A stretch of 64,000 nt of DNA from Hyphomicrobiales bacterium (GTDB lineage Bacteria > Pseudomonadota > Alphaproteobacteria > JAPOUT01): assembly GCA_026708545.1 (NCBI GenBank), contig JAPOUT010000109.1, positions 86,522 to 150,521 on the forward strand, written 5' to 3'. Position 1 is the stretch's first letter. Every line of letters starts with the position of its first letter. Of the stretch, positions 1 through 9,648 are shown in pieces. The position numbers and the translations under genes were made by a program. The notes beneath the pieces are model-generated. The model made no database searches. It was given only the letters and a program-made list of their open reading frames with translations, and was not told the DNA's origin.

Positions 1-2028
1 AATTTTTCCACCACGATGAACCTGAATAAAATCTTTCAACTTATTACGCCGAACATAGCCAAGACGCGTCGCAAACATTACATCAACATCAATGGCAGAT
101 TCGGACTCCGACTCCGGCAACTCCATAATCGAAGTAACACTTTCCTCGGTTTCCAGCGGGAAAATGTTCACCATAGCCTTGCCGCGTGATTGCGGCGCAC
201 CTTGAGGCAATCGCCAAACTTTCATCTTGTAGACAATACCGCGTGATGTAAAAAAGAGCATTGGCGTGTGCGTTGAGGCAGAGTAAATGCGGGTGACAAA
301 ATCCTCGTCTTTGATATTCATGCCCGAACGCCCTTTACCGCCCCGTCTTTGCGATCGATAGGTCGAGAGAGGCACGCGCTTGATATACCCCCGATGCGAA
401 ACGGTTACCACCATCTCTTCTTGACGAATTAGATCTTCGTCACTGAACTCGGTCTCAATTTGCATCACTTCGGAGCGTCTCGGCGTGGCAAATTCCTCGC
501 GCATTCCAGAGAGCTCATCACGCACAATCTTCAACAATTTCTTTGGGTCATCGAGGATGGCAAGATATTGTTTAATTTTCTTGACCAAATCATTGATTTC
601 TTCAGCAATTTCCTCACGCCCGAGAGCCGTAAGGCGTTGCAACCGCAAGTCCAAAATTGCCCGCGCTTGAATTTCGGAAAGCCGACATGTGTTTTTCTTC
701 GATATGGCGTAGTCAGGGTCATCAACAAGCTTAATCAGGTCAACAACTTGCTTGGCTGGCCAGTCACGCTCCATCAGCCTCTCACGCGCCTCGGTCGGAT
801 TTGCCGAGCTGCGTATCATTTTTACAACTTCATCAATATTGGCAACCGTGATTGCCAAACCAACAAGTATATGCGCGCGTTCGCGAGCACGGCGGAGTTG
901 GTAACGGGTTCGACGCGCAACAACTTCTTTACGGAATTTCAAAAATGCCTCAAGAATCTGCTTGAGATTCATCAACTCCGGACGCCCCTCGTTCAGCGCC
1001 AACATGCTCACGGAAAAACTGTTTTGCAAGGGCGTGTATCGATACAGTTGGTTCAAGACGACATCGGGCTCTGCATCCTTGCGCAACTCTATCACCACAC
1101 GAATACCCTCGCGGTTGGACTCGTCACGCATTCCCGAAATTCCCTGAATGCGTCGCTCTCCCTGCTTGCCGCTTGCCATCGCAGAAATCTTCTCAAGCAT
1201 CTCGGATTTATTAACTTGGTATGGAATCTCGGTGATGAGAAGCGCAGGGTTCTTACCGCGTCCGGTGGCAACCTCAACCTTCCCGCGCACACGGATAATA
1301 CCGCTACCGGTCCGATAAGGCGCGCGTCTATCACCCTGGTCGATAATGACCCCGCCAGTGGGAAAATCGGGACCCGGAACCAAACGCATCAACTCCTCAA
1401 GGGGAGTTTCGGCGTTGTCAAGCAGACATAGGCATGCATCAATAACCTCGCCGAGATTATGCGGCGGAACATTCGTCCTCATTCCGACTGCAATCCCGCC
1501 GGACCCATTCACCAACAGATTGGGAAATTCTGCCGGCAAAATTGTCGGCTCCTGCTCGGAGTTGTCGTAATTATCTCGGAAGTCGACCGTCTCCTTGTCA
1601 ATATCGGTCAGCAACGCGTGAGCCGGTTGTCCCATCCGAATCTCCGTATACCGCATCGCGGCAGGCGGATCGCCGTCAACAGAACCGAAATTTCCTTGTC
1701 CATCCAGCAACGGTAGCCGCATGGAGAAATCCTGAGCCATCCGCGCGAGGGCATCGTAGATGGCTTGGTCGCCATGCGGATGGTACTTACCCATGACCTC
1801 ACCAACAATACGTGCAGATTTGCGATAGGGTTTGTTCCATGCATAACCATTCTCATGCATAGAGAACAAGATGCGCCTGTGAACGGGCTTGAGTCCATCG
1901 CGAACATCCGGTAATGCGCGCGCGACAATCACGCTCATAGCGTAGTCAAGATACGACGAACGCATCTCCTCTTCGATAGCGATAGGAACGATCTGTTCGC
2001 TGGAAGGTGTCGTGGGCTTGTCGGTCAT
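1..2028 (-). CDS. gyrA: DNA gyrase subunit A (3' end outside window)
   Basis: Not in the supplied ORF track because it runs off the window, but reading the minus strand from the ATG at 2028 gives 676 open codons. GyrA cuts and passes DNA to introduce negative supercoils, as A2B2 with GyrB. Visible: the N-terminal stretch DYAMSVIVARALPDVRDGLK, the catalytic-Tyr neighbourhood AAMRYTE, and C-terminal beta-pinwheel sequence (GYVRRNKLKDFIQVHRGGKI) at the window edge. The gene lies 27 nt downstream of ssb on the same strand, the usual alphaproteobacterial order. In the quinolone-resistance region the motif reads GDQAIYD, with Gln where E. coli has Ser83, while Asp87 is kept. The GyrA rather than ParC call rests on the QDFSMRLPLLDGQGNFGSVDGD region. 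Confidence 0.96.
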   Translation of the reverse strand, partial: MTDKPTTPSSEQIVPIAIEEEMRSSYLDYAMSVIVARALPDVRDGLKPVHRRILFSMHENGYAWNKPYRKSARIVGEVMGKYHPHGDQAIYDALARMAQDFSMRLPLLDGQGNFGSVDGDPPAAMRYTEIRMGQPAHALLTDIDKETVDFRDNYDNSEQEPTILPAEFPNLLVNGSGGIAVGMRTNVPPHNLGEVIDACLCLLDNAETPLEELMRLVPGPDFPTGGVIIDQGDRRAPYRTGSGIIRVRGKVEVATGRGKNPALLITEIPYQVNKSEMLEKISAMASGKQGERRIQGISGMRDESNREGIRVVIELRKDAEPDVVLNQLYRYTPLQNSFSVSMLALNEGRPELMNLKQILEAFLKFRKEVVARRTRYQLRRARERAHILVGLAITVANIDEVVKMIRSSANPTEARERLMERDWPAKQVVDLIKLVDDPDYAISKKNTCRLSEIQARAILDLRLQRLTALGREEIAEEINDLVKKIKQYLAILDDPKKLLKIVRDELSGMREEFATPRRSEVMQIETEFSDEDLIRQEEMVVTVSHRGYIKRVPLSTYRSQRRGGKGRSGMNIKDEDFVTRIYSASTHTPMLFFTSRGIVYKMKVWRLPQGAPQSRGKAMVNIFPLETEESVTSIMELPESESESAIDVDVMFATRLGYVRRNKLKDFIQVHRGGKI

Positions 2029-2055
2029 GCTCGGAACTTACGGTCGCTACGTTAC

Positions 2056-2535
2056 TTAGAAGGGGATATCATCGTCAAGGTCGCTTTCTTTAGCCGAACC
2101 ACCTCCTCCGCCGGCACTTTCGCCACTCGAACTTGAACCCGCCTCGCCACTGCCGCTCCCGTAGTTTTGCTCACCGCCGGAGTCACGACGGTCGAGAAGC
2201 GTCAAATTGGAGTTGAAACGCTGCAAGACAACCTCGGTGCTGTATCTGTCCTGGCCGGATTGGTCCTGCCACTTTCGCGTTTGCAATTGCCCTTCGAGAT
2301 AAACTTTCGATCCTTTGCGAAGATATTGCTCGGCAACCTTGCACAGTGGCTCGGAAAAGATGACGACGCGATGCCATTCAGTTCGTTCGCGGCGGTCGCC
2401 AGTATTCCGGTCGCGCCATGTTTCAGAGGTAGCGACCCGAAGGTTGCAGACCGGGTTGCCGTCCTGGGTGTGACGGATTTCAGGGTCGGCGCCTAAATTG
2501 CCGATGAGAAGAACCTTATTAATGCTGCCAGCCAT
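2056..2535 (-). CDS. ssb: single-stranded DNA-binding protein
   Basis: 159 aa, normal SSB length. The N-terminal OB fold (about residues 1-110) begins [19 protein letters not shown] and contains the WHRVVIF strand. A Gly/Ser-rich linker follows, and the acidic tip DLDDDIPF is the conserved docking peptide for replication and repair partners. A GAGGGAG ribosome-binding site lies just upstream of the ATG. The protein coats ssDNA as a tetramer during replication, repair and recombination. The gene is divergent from uvrA and is followed on the same strand by gyrA after 27 nt. Confidence 0.97.
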   Translation of the reverse strand: MAGSINKVLLIGNLGADPEIRHTQDGNPVCNLRVATSETWRDRNTGDRRERTEWHRVVIFSEPLCKVAEQYLRKGSKVYLEGQLQTRKWQDQSGQDRYSTEVVLQRFNSNLTLLDRRDSGGEQNYGSGSGEAGSSSSGESAGGGGGSAKESDLDDDIPF

Positions 2536-3036
2536 GATACTCCCTCGCGTTGTGTGGTATGAGTTGCAGGTGGCAGTCTACAACAATTTGCCAGAAAGTG
2601 CCAGAGGAAATTCAAGAGATTTCCAAGCATCGAAATTCGGCTATTTTCTCCCCTTAAGCAGGAATTCGATATGTCTTGAATTTTAGCCATATTCTCGTCC
2701 AGCGCCTCTTAGGTTGGAACACAGCCACGAAATCACAATTCACCAGCACCCCAGATATAAAGGGCTGGCATCCTTATGGAAAGGTTGCATCTACACCTTT
2801 CCATTTCAGCGATTGCCTGTTTTGGGCCGAGGATGCGTAAAAGCGTCCATGAACAACCAACCCTTGGCTCCTCTACCGCAACCGGACGCAAAGTTCCATG
2901 ACGGAGCACAATGTGTCGACTGCCCCGTAGGATATTGCGAGTTCGTCTCAAGCTATTGTGAAGGTCTTCTCGAATCATGCAGGAAGGGGTATCCTGCGCC
3001 GAAACCCATTTCTACGATGCGCCTTGAGCCTATCCT
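2536..3036. promoter_or_regulatory. ssb-uvrA divergent intergenic region with a 10-bp dyad
   Basis: About 500 nt without a credible gene. It must hold the promoters of both ssb and uvrA. A perfect inverted repeat, ATGGAAAGGT (2776-2785) and ACCTTTCCAT (2795-2804), has a 9-nt spacer and no T-run after it, so it looks more like an operator or RNA hairpin than a terminator. I searched by eye for the alphaproteobacterial LexA box GAAC-N7-GTTC and did not find one, although uvrA is an SOS gene in many relatives. The 141-aa plus-strand ORF 2714-3139 overlaps uvrA out of frame and resembles no family. Confidence 0.5.
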
Positions 3037-5946
3037 ATGCCCAGCAAATCACAGACCAAGGCGATTCGTATTCTCCACGCCAGGGAACACAACCTCAAGA
3101 ATGTCAGTGTTGATATTCCCCGTAATCGTCTGGTGCTAGTGACGGGGATATCGGGTTCGGGGAAATCATCGTTAGCATTTGACACTCTCTACGCCGAGGG
3201 ACAGCGCCGGTATGTCGAAAGCCTCTCGGCGTACGCGCGCCAGTTCCTTGAGGTCATGGGCAAACCGGATGTCGAAAGCATCGAAGGGCTCTCGCCGGCA
3301 ATATCCATCGAGCAGAAGACCGGTTCCAGAAATCCCCGCTCAACCGTTGGCACCGTCACAGAAATTCACGACTACATGCGACTCTTGTATGCCCGCATCG
3401 GAATCCCCCACTCGCCAGCGACAGGTCTCCCCATCGAAAGCCAAAGCGTAAGTGAAATGGTTGATCGCGTACTTGCGCTACCGAAGGGATCTCGGTTGTA
3501 TTTGCTTGCTCCGATTGCACGCGGGCGCAAGGGGGAATACCGTAAGGAATTCACCGATCTGCGCAAGCGGGGATTCCGTCGCGTTCGCGTGGATGGAACG
3601 TTGCATGAATTGGAATCGCCGCCGACGCTGAACAAAAACCTTAAGCATGACATCGAAGTCGTTATCGACCGCTTGGTGCTACAAGAGGACGTTGCTGAAC
3701 GTTTGGCGGATTCCCTGGAGACTACCCTGCGCCTTGCTGACGGCATCGCGCTGGTCGAAAGTCTTGATAAAAGCGGATCGAGCATCGGTGAGAAACTTCT
3801 ATTTTCATCCCGCTTCGCCTGTCCTGTCTCGGGCTTTACCATTGAGGAAATCGAGCCACGCCTATTTTCTTACAACAGTCCTTTTGGAGCGTGTCCGTCT
3901 TGCAGCGGCCTAGGTGTGATGTACCGTATCGATGCGGATTTGGTCGTTCCTGATGCGAATCTGTCATTGCGTGAAGGTGCCATCGCACCGTGGTCACGCT
4001 CGTCCTCGCCCTATTACCTGCAAACCCTTGAGGCTCTCGCCCGTTACTACAAAACCTCAATGGATACACCGTGGAAGCGCCTGTCGAAAAAAATGCGCTC
4101 GGTTGTATTGAACGGCAGCGGTAACGATGAAATTGAATTCATTTACAGTGACGGCACGCGCAAACACATAAAGAAAAAAGCTTTCGAGGGACTTGTGCCG
4201 CATCTAGAACGCCGTTATCGCGAAACGGACTCCTCGTGGGCGCGGGAGGATATTGAGCAATATCAGACCACGACAGAATGCTCGGCGTGCAAGGGCTTTC
4301 GCCTCAAACCGGAAGCGCTGGCAGTGAAGGTTGAAGGGTTGCACATCGGAGAGGTTGCGCGTTTTTCCATCCGTGATGCGCGCGAGTGGTTCGAGGGACT
4401 TGATGCACGCCTGCGAGGCAACCGGCGCGAAATAGCTGCGCGTATTCTGAAGGAAATATGCGACCGCCTGCAGTTCCTTGACGATGTTGGTTTGGAATAT
4501 CTGAGCCTGTCTCGCTCCTCGGCAACGCTTTCGGGAGGGGAGTCCCAACGCATCCGTCTAGCATCACAGATAGGCTCGGGCCTAACCGGCGTGCTGTATG
4601 TGTTGGACGAGCCTTCTATCGGCCTTCACCAGCGCGACAACGCTCGTTTGCTTCACACACTTCGGCGTCTATGCGCGTTGGACAACACCGTGCTTGTCGT
4701 TGAGCATGATGAGGAAGCAATCCTCGCCGCGGACCACATCTTGGAGATGGGGCCGGGTGCCGGTATTCACGGAGGCGAAATTGTCGCGCAGGGAACCCCC
4801 AACGCTATCATGAAGAGTCGCAAAAGCCTCACCGGGCAGTATCTCTCCGGACGCAAAAGTATTCCCCTGCCCGCTCAACGCCGCAGAATTAACCCCAAAC
4901 GAGTCCTTCGCGTCACCGGCGCTAGCGGAAACAATTTACAAAATATTGATGTCTCATTGCCTTTGGGGTTATTTACTTGTGTGACGGGAGTCTCAGGCGG
5001 GGGTAAGTCAACGTTGCTGCTCGACACGCTCTATCGCGCAACGGTCCGAAGCCTTCACGGCGCGCGCGAACGTCCTGCACCTTTCAAAAAGATCGAGGGA
5101 CTCGATCATATCGACAAAGTCATTGATATAGACCAGTCGCCAATAGGACGAACGCCTCGATCGAATCCGGCAACTTATACCGGTGCGTTTACGCCGATTC
5201 GCGAGTGGTTTGCCGAACTTCCTGAGGCGCGCGCGCGCGGGTACAAACCCGGACGTTTTTCCTTTAACGTGCCGGGCGGACGTTGCGAGGAGTGCCAGGG
5301 CGATGGTCTTATCCGTATCGAGATGCATTTCTTACCGGATATTTATGTAACTTGCGACAGCTGCCGCGGCAAGCGTTACAACCGCGAAACTTTGGAAATA
5401 CTGTTTCGGGGCAAGAGCATTGCCGATATCCTCGACATGAGTGTTGAAGAGGCACGTGATTTTTTTAAAGCTGTACCCGCCGTTCGCGACAAAATGGAGA
5501 CGTTAGCGCGTGTCGGTTTGGAATACATGCGCCTAGGTCAGCAGGCAACGACGCTGTCGGGCGGTGAAGCACAACGGATTAAATTGGCCAAGGAGTTATC
5601 GCGTCGTGCGACAGGGCGCACGTTGTATATTCTGGACGAACCGACGACAGGACTGCATTTTCACGATGTCGCAAAATTGCTTGAAGTTCTGCACGCGCTG
5701 GTGGAGACCGGAAACAGCGTCGTTGTGATTGAGCATAATCTTGAAGTTATCAAGACAGCAGATTGGATCATCGACTTGGGTCCCGAAGGCGGCGACGGCG
5801 GGGGTCGGATAGTTGCGAACGGCACGCCTGAGGAAGTTGCAAAAGAGAAGGCCAGCCATACGGGTTCTTTTTTACGATCAATGTTAAAACGTCGCGGAAA
5901 TGCGAAGCCGAAAGCAAAAACAAAGACGGCTTCCAAGAAATGGTAA
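3037..5946 (+). CDS. uvrA: excinuclease ABC subunit A
   Basis: 969 aa, full UvrA length. Damage-recognition ATPase of nucleotide excision repair, loading UvrB at lesions. Two ABC modules are visible. The first has Walker [10 protein letters not shown] near residue 35 and signature [19 protein letters not shown] near 490. The second has [11 protein letters not shown] near 650 and [17 protein letters not shown] near 835. Zinc-finger cysteines occur in CPVSGFT...CPSC (module 1) and CEECQGDG...CDSC (module 2). The C-terminal tail is Lys-rich. The start is the ORF-track ATG; its Shine-Dalgarno is weak, so the exact start is less sure than the identity. Confidence 0.97.
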   Translation: MPSKSQTKAIRILHAREHNLKNVSVDIPRNRLVLVTGISGSGKSSLAFDTLYAEGQRRYVESLSAYARQFLEVMGKPDVESIEGLSPAISIEQKTGSRNPRSTVGTVTEIHDYMRLLYARIGIPHSPATGLPIESQSVSEMVDRVLALPKGSRLYLLAPIARGRKGEYRKEFTDLRKRGFRRVRVDGTLHELESPPTLNKNLKHDIEVVIDRLVLQEDVAERLADSLETTLRLADGIALVESLDKSGSSIGEKLLFSSRFACPVSGFTIEEIEPRLFSYNSPFGACPSCSGLGVMYRIDADLVVPDANLSLREGAIAPWSRSSSPYYLQTLEALARYYKTSMDTPWKRLSKKMRSVVLNGSGNDEIEFIYSDGTRKHIKKKAFEGLVPHLERRYRETDSSWAREDIEQYQTTTECSACKGFRLKPEALAVKVEGLHIGEVARFSIRDAREWFEGLDARLRGNRREIAARILKEICDRLQFLDDVGLEYLSLSRSSATLSGGESQRIRLASQIGSGLTGVLYVLDEPSIGLHQRDNARLLHTLRRLCALDNTVLVVEHDEEAILAADHILEMGPGAGIHGGEIVAQGTPNAIMKSRKSLTGQYLSGRKSIPLPAQRRRINPKRVLRVTGASGNNLQNIDVSLPLGLFTCVTGVSGGGKSTLLLDTLYRATVRSLHGARERPAPFKKIEGLDHIDKVIDIDQSPIGRTPRSNPATYTGAFTPIREWFAELPEARARGYKPGRFSFNVPGGRCEECQGDGLIRIEMHFLPDIYVTCDSCRGKRYNRETLEILFRGKSIADILDMSVEEARDFFKAVPAVRDKMETLARVGLEYMRLGQQATTLSGGEAQRIKLAKELSRRATGRTLYILDEPTTGLHFHDVAKLLEVLHALVETGNSVVVIEHNLEVIKTADWIIDLGPEGGDGGGRIVANGTPEEVAKEKASHTGSFLRSMLKRRGNAKPKAKTKTASKKW

Positions 5947-6037
5947 AAATCCCATTGAGCATTCCAGCGTTTCGAGTAAGCCGGGAGCGATATCGCCCCC
6001 TCCCCCGTAAATGCAGGAAATGATATTCCGATTTATT

Positions 6038-6094
6038 TTCCGACTCTTTTCGTGCCGTGCTACACTACTCTCCTTTGTAGCAACGGAGAGTAGT
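6038..6094 (+). promoter_or_regulatory. promoter plus dyad over the cbi operon ribosome-binding site
   Basis: An extended -10 box TGC-TACACT (6058-6066) with a weak -35 TTCCGA (6038-6043, 17-nt spacer) precedes cbiX. A perfect 10-bp inverted repeat ACTACTCTCC (6064-6073) / GGAGAGTAGT (6085-6094), spacer 11 nt, contains the GGAGAG ribosome-binding site in its right arm and ends two bases before the ATG at 6097. A shorter alternative pairing CTACA (6060-6064) with TGTAG (6076-6080) would exclude the long stem. If transcription starts upstream, this is an RBS-sequestering switch. If the -10 shown is used, the dyad is more likely a DNA operator. No B12-box (GCCACTG) of a cobalamin riboswitch was seen here. 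Confidence 0.45.
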
Positions 6095-6096
6095 TG

Positions 6097-7059
6097 ATGG
6101 TTAAGACTGGGATAATGATTTGCGGGCACGGGAGTCGTGACGAAGATGCTGTGCACGAGTTTCACGCCTTGCAGAACGGGCTGGAACGCTTGCTTCCCGA
6201 ACATGACGTTGACAGCGGTTTTTTGGAGTTTGCGCGCCCGACCATTGGCGAGGGGCTTGATGCCTTGCGTCAGCGTGGTAACAAGGATGTCGTTGCGTTG
6301 CCTGCGATGTTATTTGCCGCCGCGCATGCCAAGAACGACATCCCCGCCTTGCTGAACGATTACCAAGCATGCAATGATATCAATATCCGTTATGGCCGGG
6401 AGCTAGGTGTCACACCCGCCCTACTGCAAGCGGCAAGCGAGCGCATCATGGACGCTTTGGATAAAGTCGGCGATCACATCCCTCGCGAGAATACGTTGTT
6501 GTTGCTGGCTGGTCGTGGCGCATCCGATCCAGATGCCAATGCAAATGTCTCGAAGGTGATGCGTCTGTTATGGGAGGGTCTGGGGCTGGGCTGGGGCGAG
6601 GTCTGCTACTCCGGTGTGACTTTCCCGTTGACCGCGCCAGCGCTTGAGCACGCCGCTCGCATGGGATTCAAACGCATCGTGATATTCCCGTGGTTTTTGT
6701 TCACCGGTGTTTTAGTCAAGCGTATTTATGCAGCAGTGGATGAAGCCGCGCGCGCACATCCTAATATTGAGTTTGTTAAAGCGAAGTATTTCTCCGACCA
6801 TCCGCTTATCTTGCAAACGTTTCTCGAGCGCGCACAAGAGGTTGACAGCGGCGACAATGCCATGAACTGCCAGTTGTGCAAATACCGAGACAGCATGCCG
6901 GGTTTTGAGGCCGAAGTTGGACTGCCGCAAGAGAGTCACCACCATCACGTTGAGGGTATCGGCACCGGTGCGCACGCGCACGCGCACGACCATTCGCATC
7001 GCCCTTCCTACCCTCACGCCAACCATCCTCTCGGACCCGCAAGTTTAAAAAAGGAATGA
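6097..7059 (+). CDS. cbiX: sirohydrochlorin cobaltochelatase, long CbiX type
   Basis: 320 aa from the ATG at 6097, preferred over the TTG at 6094 because GGAGAG is better spaced. Inserts Co2+ into sirohydrochlorin, the committing step of the early-cobalt B12 route. Two tandem CbiX domains: the first has the metal-site motif ICGHGSRDEDA near residue 7. The second has the degenerate LAGRGASDPDAN near 140, without the His, as is usual for the long form. Near residue 255 a MNCQLCKYR (MxCxxC) motif may bind an Fe-S centre. The last 45 residues hold 11 His, probably a metal reservoir. First gene of the forward cobalamin operon; its stop overlaps cbiC by 4 nt. Confidence 0.93.
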   Translation: MVKTGIMICGHGSRDEDAVHEFHALQNGLERLLPEHDVDSGFLEFARPTIGEGLDALRQRGNKDVVALPAMLFAAAHAKNDIPALLNDYQACNDINIRYGRELGVTPALLQAASERIMDALDKVGDHIPRENTLLLLAGRGASDPDANANVSKVMRLLWEGLGLGWGEVCYSGVTFPLTAPALEHAARMGFKRIVIFPWFLFTGVLVKRIYAAVDEAARAHPNIEFVKAKYFSDHPLILQTFLERAQEVDSGDNAMNCQLCKYRDSMPGFEAEVGLPQESHHHHVEGIGTGAHAHAHDHSHRPSYPHANHPLGPASLKKE

Positions 7060-7688
7060 AATCCTCGTATACGCGCGCGCCCGAGGAGATATTGCGCCGC
7101 TCTTTCGCACAGGTTTCCGAAGCGTGCGACCTCGCGTGCTTGCCTGCTGACCTTCATGACGTTGCGTTGCGCTTGGTCCATGCGTGCGCGATGCCGGAAA
7201 TTGTCGACCGACTTGCGTGGCGCGGTAACATCGGTGCAATCGGAAACGAGTTGCTCTCAAAAGGAACGCTGATACTCACCGACTGCCGCATGGCTGCGAG
7301 CGGAATCTCTCGCGCACGACGCTCCCGCATCGATTGTTTTCTTGATGCTGATGGCTGCAGCGCCTTCGCCCTTAGTGAAAACATGACGCGCTCGGCTGCG
7401 GGCGTTTACCTGTGGCGAGATCGCATCGGCGGATCGATTGTTGCCATCGGTAACGCGCCGACAGCCTTATTTCAACTGCTTGAACTTATCGAAGAAGGCA
7501 TCGAACCACCCGCATTATTGTTGGCGTTTCCAATTGGTTTTGTCGGCGCGGCAGAATCGAAGCAGGCACTAGTCGAAAATGACGGTGACTTTCCTTTTTG
7601 CAGTTTGCTTGGACGTTTCGGCGGTAGCGCATTGGCGGCAGCAGCGGTGAACGCCTTGGCGGATCCGACGAAGGCATCAACGGCATGA
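7056..7688 (+). CDS. cbiC: cobalt-precorrin-8 methylmutase
   Basis: 210 aa, the usual CbiC/CobH length. Moves the methyl group from C-11 to C-12 to give cobyrinic acid. Family features: RLVHACAMPEIVDRLAW near residue 45 with the catalytic-type His, LTDCRMAASGI near 75, GNAPTALFQLLELI near 130, and IGFVGAAESK near 165. It starts inside the cbiX stop (ATGA) and overlaps the next gene in the same way, so translation is probably coupled. The anaerobic name is chosen because cbiX, cbiG and cbiD are present and cobG, cobF and cobNST are not seen. Confidence 0.93.
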   Translation: MKSSYTRAPEEILRRSFAQVSEACDLACLPADLHDVALRLVHACAMPEIVDRLAWRGNIGAIGNELLSKGTLILTDCRMAASGISRARRSRIDCFLDADGCSAFALSENMTRSAAGVYLWRDRIGGSIVAIGNAPTALFQLLELIEEGIEPPALLLAFPIGFVGAAESKQALVENDGDFPFCSLLGRFGGSALAAAAVNALADPTKASTA

Positions 7689-8917
7689 CTGCGCCACAGG
7701 CTTGGTTGACAATTGTCGGTATCGGTGACGACGGCTGGGACGGTTTGAGCGTGCACGCCAAAGACGCTGTTGAGCAATCCGGACGCATCATCGGTTCCGT
7801 GCGACAGCTACGCCTACTTCCAAACTCGATAGTACAGCGCAGCGAGTCTTGGAGCGGCGATATCACCGCATTGCTCAAGAGTTTAAAACGAGCGCGGAAA
7901 AAACACGGAACGATTTGCTTGCTAGCGAGCGGCGACCCGATGTGGCACGGTTTGGGAGCATCTTTGTCGACTCATTTGGATATGGAAGAATTTTGCGTGC
8001 TACCGGGAATCTCTTCTCGTTCTTGGGCGGCGGCCCGCTTGGGTTGGGCGTTGCAAGAAGTGATTTGTTTGAGTTTTCACAATCGACCGGTGAATCTTTT
8101 ACACTCGCACATCGCTCCGCGCACTCGGTTACTTTTACTTTCGCGCGACGGTAACACGCCTGGGATGGTCGCAAAACTATTATGCGAACGCGGTTATGGT
8201 TCGAGTGCTATATGGGTGCTGGAGCATTTGGGAGGCGAGCATGAACGTATCCGCAAAACGAGAGCTGAAAATTTCGATATCATGGATATCGCTTCCCTTA
8301 ATATGGTTGCGGTTGAAGTCAGTCAACACTGCGATAAGAACCACACGGCCCTATTTGGCCTTGCCGATGAGTTGTTCTTCCACGACGGTAACATCACCCG
8401 TCGGGACCTTCGCGCAATGGCACTAGCACGTTTGGCATGTCCCCCCGGAGCTTTGTTGTGGGATGTTGGGGCGGGGAGCGGCTCGTTGAGTGTGGAATGG
8501 ATGCGTCTGCACCATGACAACCGCGCGATTGCAATTGAAGCACGCGAGGACCGCTGTCGTTTGATTGAATCCAACCGCGATGTTTTTGGCGTTCCCGAGT
8601 TGCGTATTTGCACGGGAACAGCACCGCAGATGTTCGAAAGTTTACCGACACCGAATGCGATTTTTGTGGGCGGAGGTGTTTCCGCCGATGGCGTACTAAC
8701 GGCAAGTTGGAATTCGTTGCGCACAGGAGGATGCATGGTTGCACATGCGGTTTCGGTGGAGGGTGAAGCTACATTAGTGAAATTTCGCCGAGAGGTCGGA
8801 GGTGAATTACTGCGTATCGGCTGCGAACGCCTTGACGCGCTTGGCAGCATGGAGGGTTGGCGGCCGCTTCGCTCGGTCGTAATGTTCTCGGCATATAAAA
8901 ACGGAACACCAAAATGA
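7685..8917 (+). CDS. cbiET: cobalt-precorrin-7 C5/C15-methyltransferase with decarboxylase (CbiE-CbiT fusion)
   Basis: 410 aa fusion equal to CobL. The N-terminal half (about 1-205) is a tetrapyrrole methylase of the CbiE type: VGIGDDGWDGLS and SGDPMWHGLG. The C-terminal half is a class I SAM methyltransferase (CbiT): FHDGNITRRDLRAMAL, then the SAM loop WDVGAGSGSLSVEW. Together they methylate C-5 and C-15 and decarboxylate the C-12 acetate. It is joined by ATGA overlaps to cbiC upstream and cbiL downstream. Confidence 0.94.
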   Translation: MTAPQAWLTIVGIGDDGWDGLSVHAKDAVEQSGRIIGSVRQLRLLPNSIVQRSESWSGDITALLKSLKRARKKHGTICLLASGDPMWHGLGASLSTHLDMEEFCVLPGISSRSWAAARLGWALQEVICLSFHNRPVNLLHSHIAPRTRLLLLSRDGNTPGMVAKLLCERGYGSSAIWVLEHLGGEHERIRKTRAENFDIMDIASLNMVAVEVSQHCDKNHTALFGLADELFFHDGNITRRDLRAMALARLACPPGALLWDVGAGSGSLSVEWMRLHHDNRAIAIEAREDRCRLIESNRDVFGVPELRICTGTAPQMFESLPTPNAIFVGGGVSADGVLTASWNSLRTGGCMVAHAVSVEGEATLVKFRREVGGELLRIGCERLDALGSMEGWRPLRSVVMFSAYKNGTPK

Positions 8918-9648
8918 TCGAAGGTACACTGTACGGCATCGGCGTTGGTCCGGGTGACCCGCAATTGATCACATTAAAGGCTCTGGAGTTACTGCGGCAA
9001 ACTCCGGTAATTGCATATCCGGCACCGGAGCACGGCGAGAGTTTAACGCGTCGGATAGTTGCGCCGCACTTGGATGCTCGCAATGATACGTTCGAGGAGA
9101 TTGCGCTGCGAATGCCGATAGAGAACTCACGTTTTCCGGCTCAAGAAGCCTATGACCTCGCCGAGATGTTGTTGAGCGATGGTTTACGCAAGGGAAAGAA
9201 TGTTGCTGTGCTGTGTGAAGGCGATCCTTTTTTATATGGATCGTTTATGTATTTGTTTGCGCGGATGGTCCGGAAGTTTCGTGTTGAGGTGGTCGCCGGG
9301 GTTTCATCAATAAATGCCTGCGCGGCGGCACTAGGAAAACCGTTGTGCGCACGGGATGACCGCGTGAGTGTGCTGCCGGCCGGCCTGCCGGAGGCGCGTT
9401 TGCTGGAATCGTTGCGTGCAAGCGAAACTTGTGTGTTGATTAAAGTTGGGCGCCATCTTGGAAAACTGCGAGAGATGCTACGTGGCGAGAAGTTATTGAA
9501 AAGCGCGAGCTATGTGGAATATGCGACGATGAACAAGCAACGGGTTTTACCGTTGGAGAAGTTCGAAGGGGATGTCGCACCGTATTTTTCGATGATATTG
9601 GTGCATCGCAGTGGTGAAGCTCGCGGCTTGTGGGAGGAAAAATCCTGA
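8914..9648 (+). CDS. cbiL: cobalt-factor II / precorrin-2 C20-methyltransferase
   Basis: 244 aa. SAM-dependent C-20 methylation, the first methylation after cobalt insertion. It opens with the tetrapyrrole-methylase P-loop GIGVGPGDPQLITLKALE and has CEGDPFLYGSFMYLF near residue 105 and VVAGVSSINACAAA near 125. CobI (aerobic) and CbiL (anaerobic) cannot be told apart from motifs; cluster context favours the cobalt form. Its TGA shares bases with the ATG of the next gene (TGATG). Confidence 0.92.
   Translation: MIEGTLYGIGVGPGDPQLITLKALELLRQTPVIAYPAPEHGESLTRRIVAPHLDARNDTFEEIALRMPIENSRFPAQEAYDLAEMLLSDGLRKGKNVAVLCEGDPFLYGSFMYLFARMVRKFRVEVVAGVSSINACAAALGKPLCARDDRVSVLPAGLPEARLLESLRASETCVLIKVGRHLGKLREMLRGEKLLKSASYVEYATMNKQRVLPLEKFEGDVAPYFSMILVHRSGEARGLWEEKS

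Noticed and set aside
2714-3139. 141-aa ORF in the ssb-uvrA gap
   Set aside because: Overlaps uvrA out of frame by about 100 nt, resembles nothing, and has no Shine-Dalgarno.
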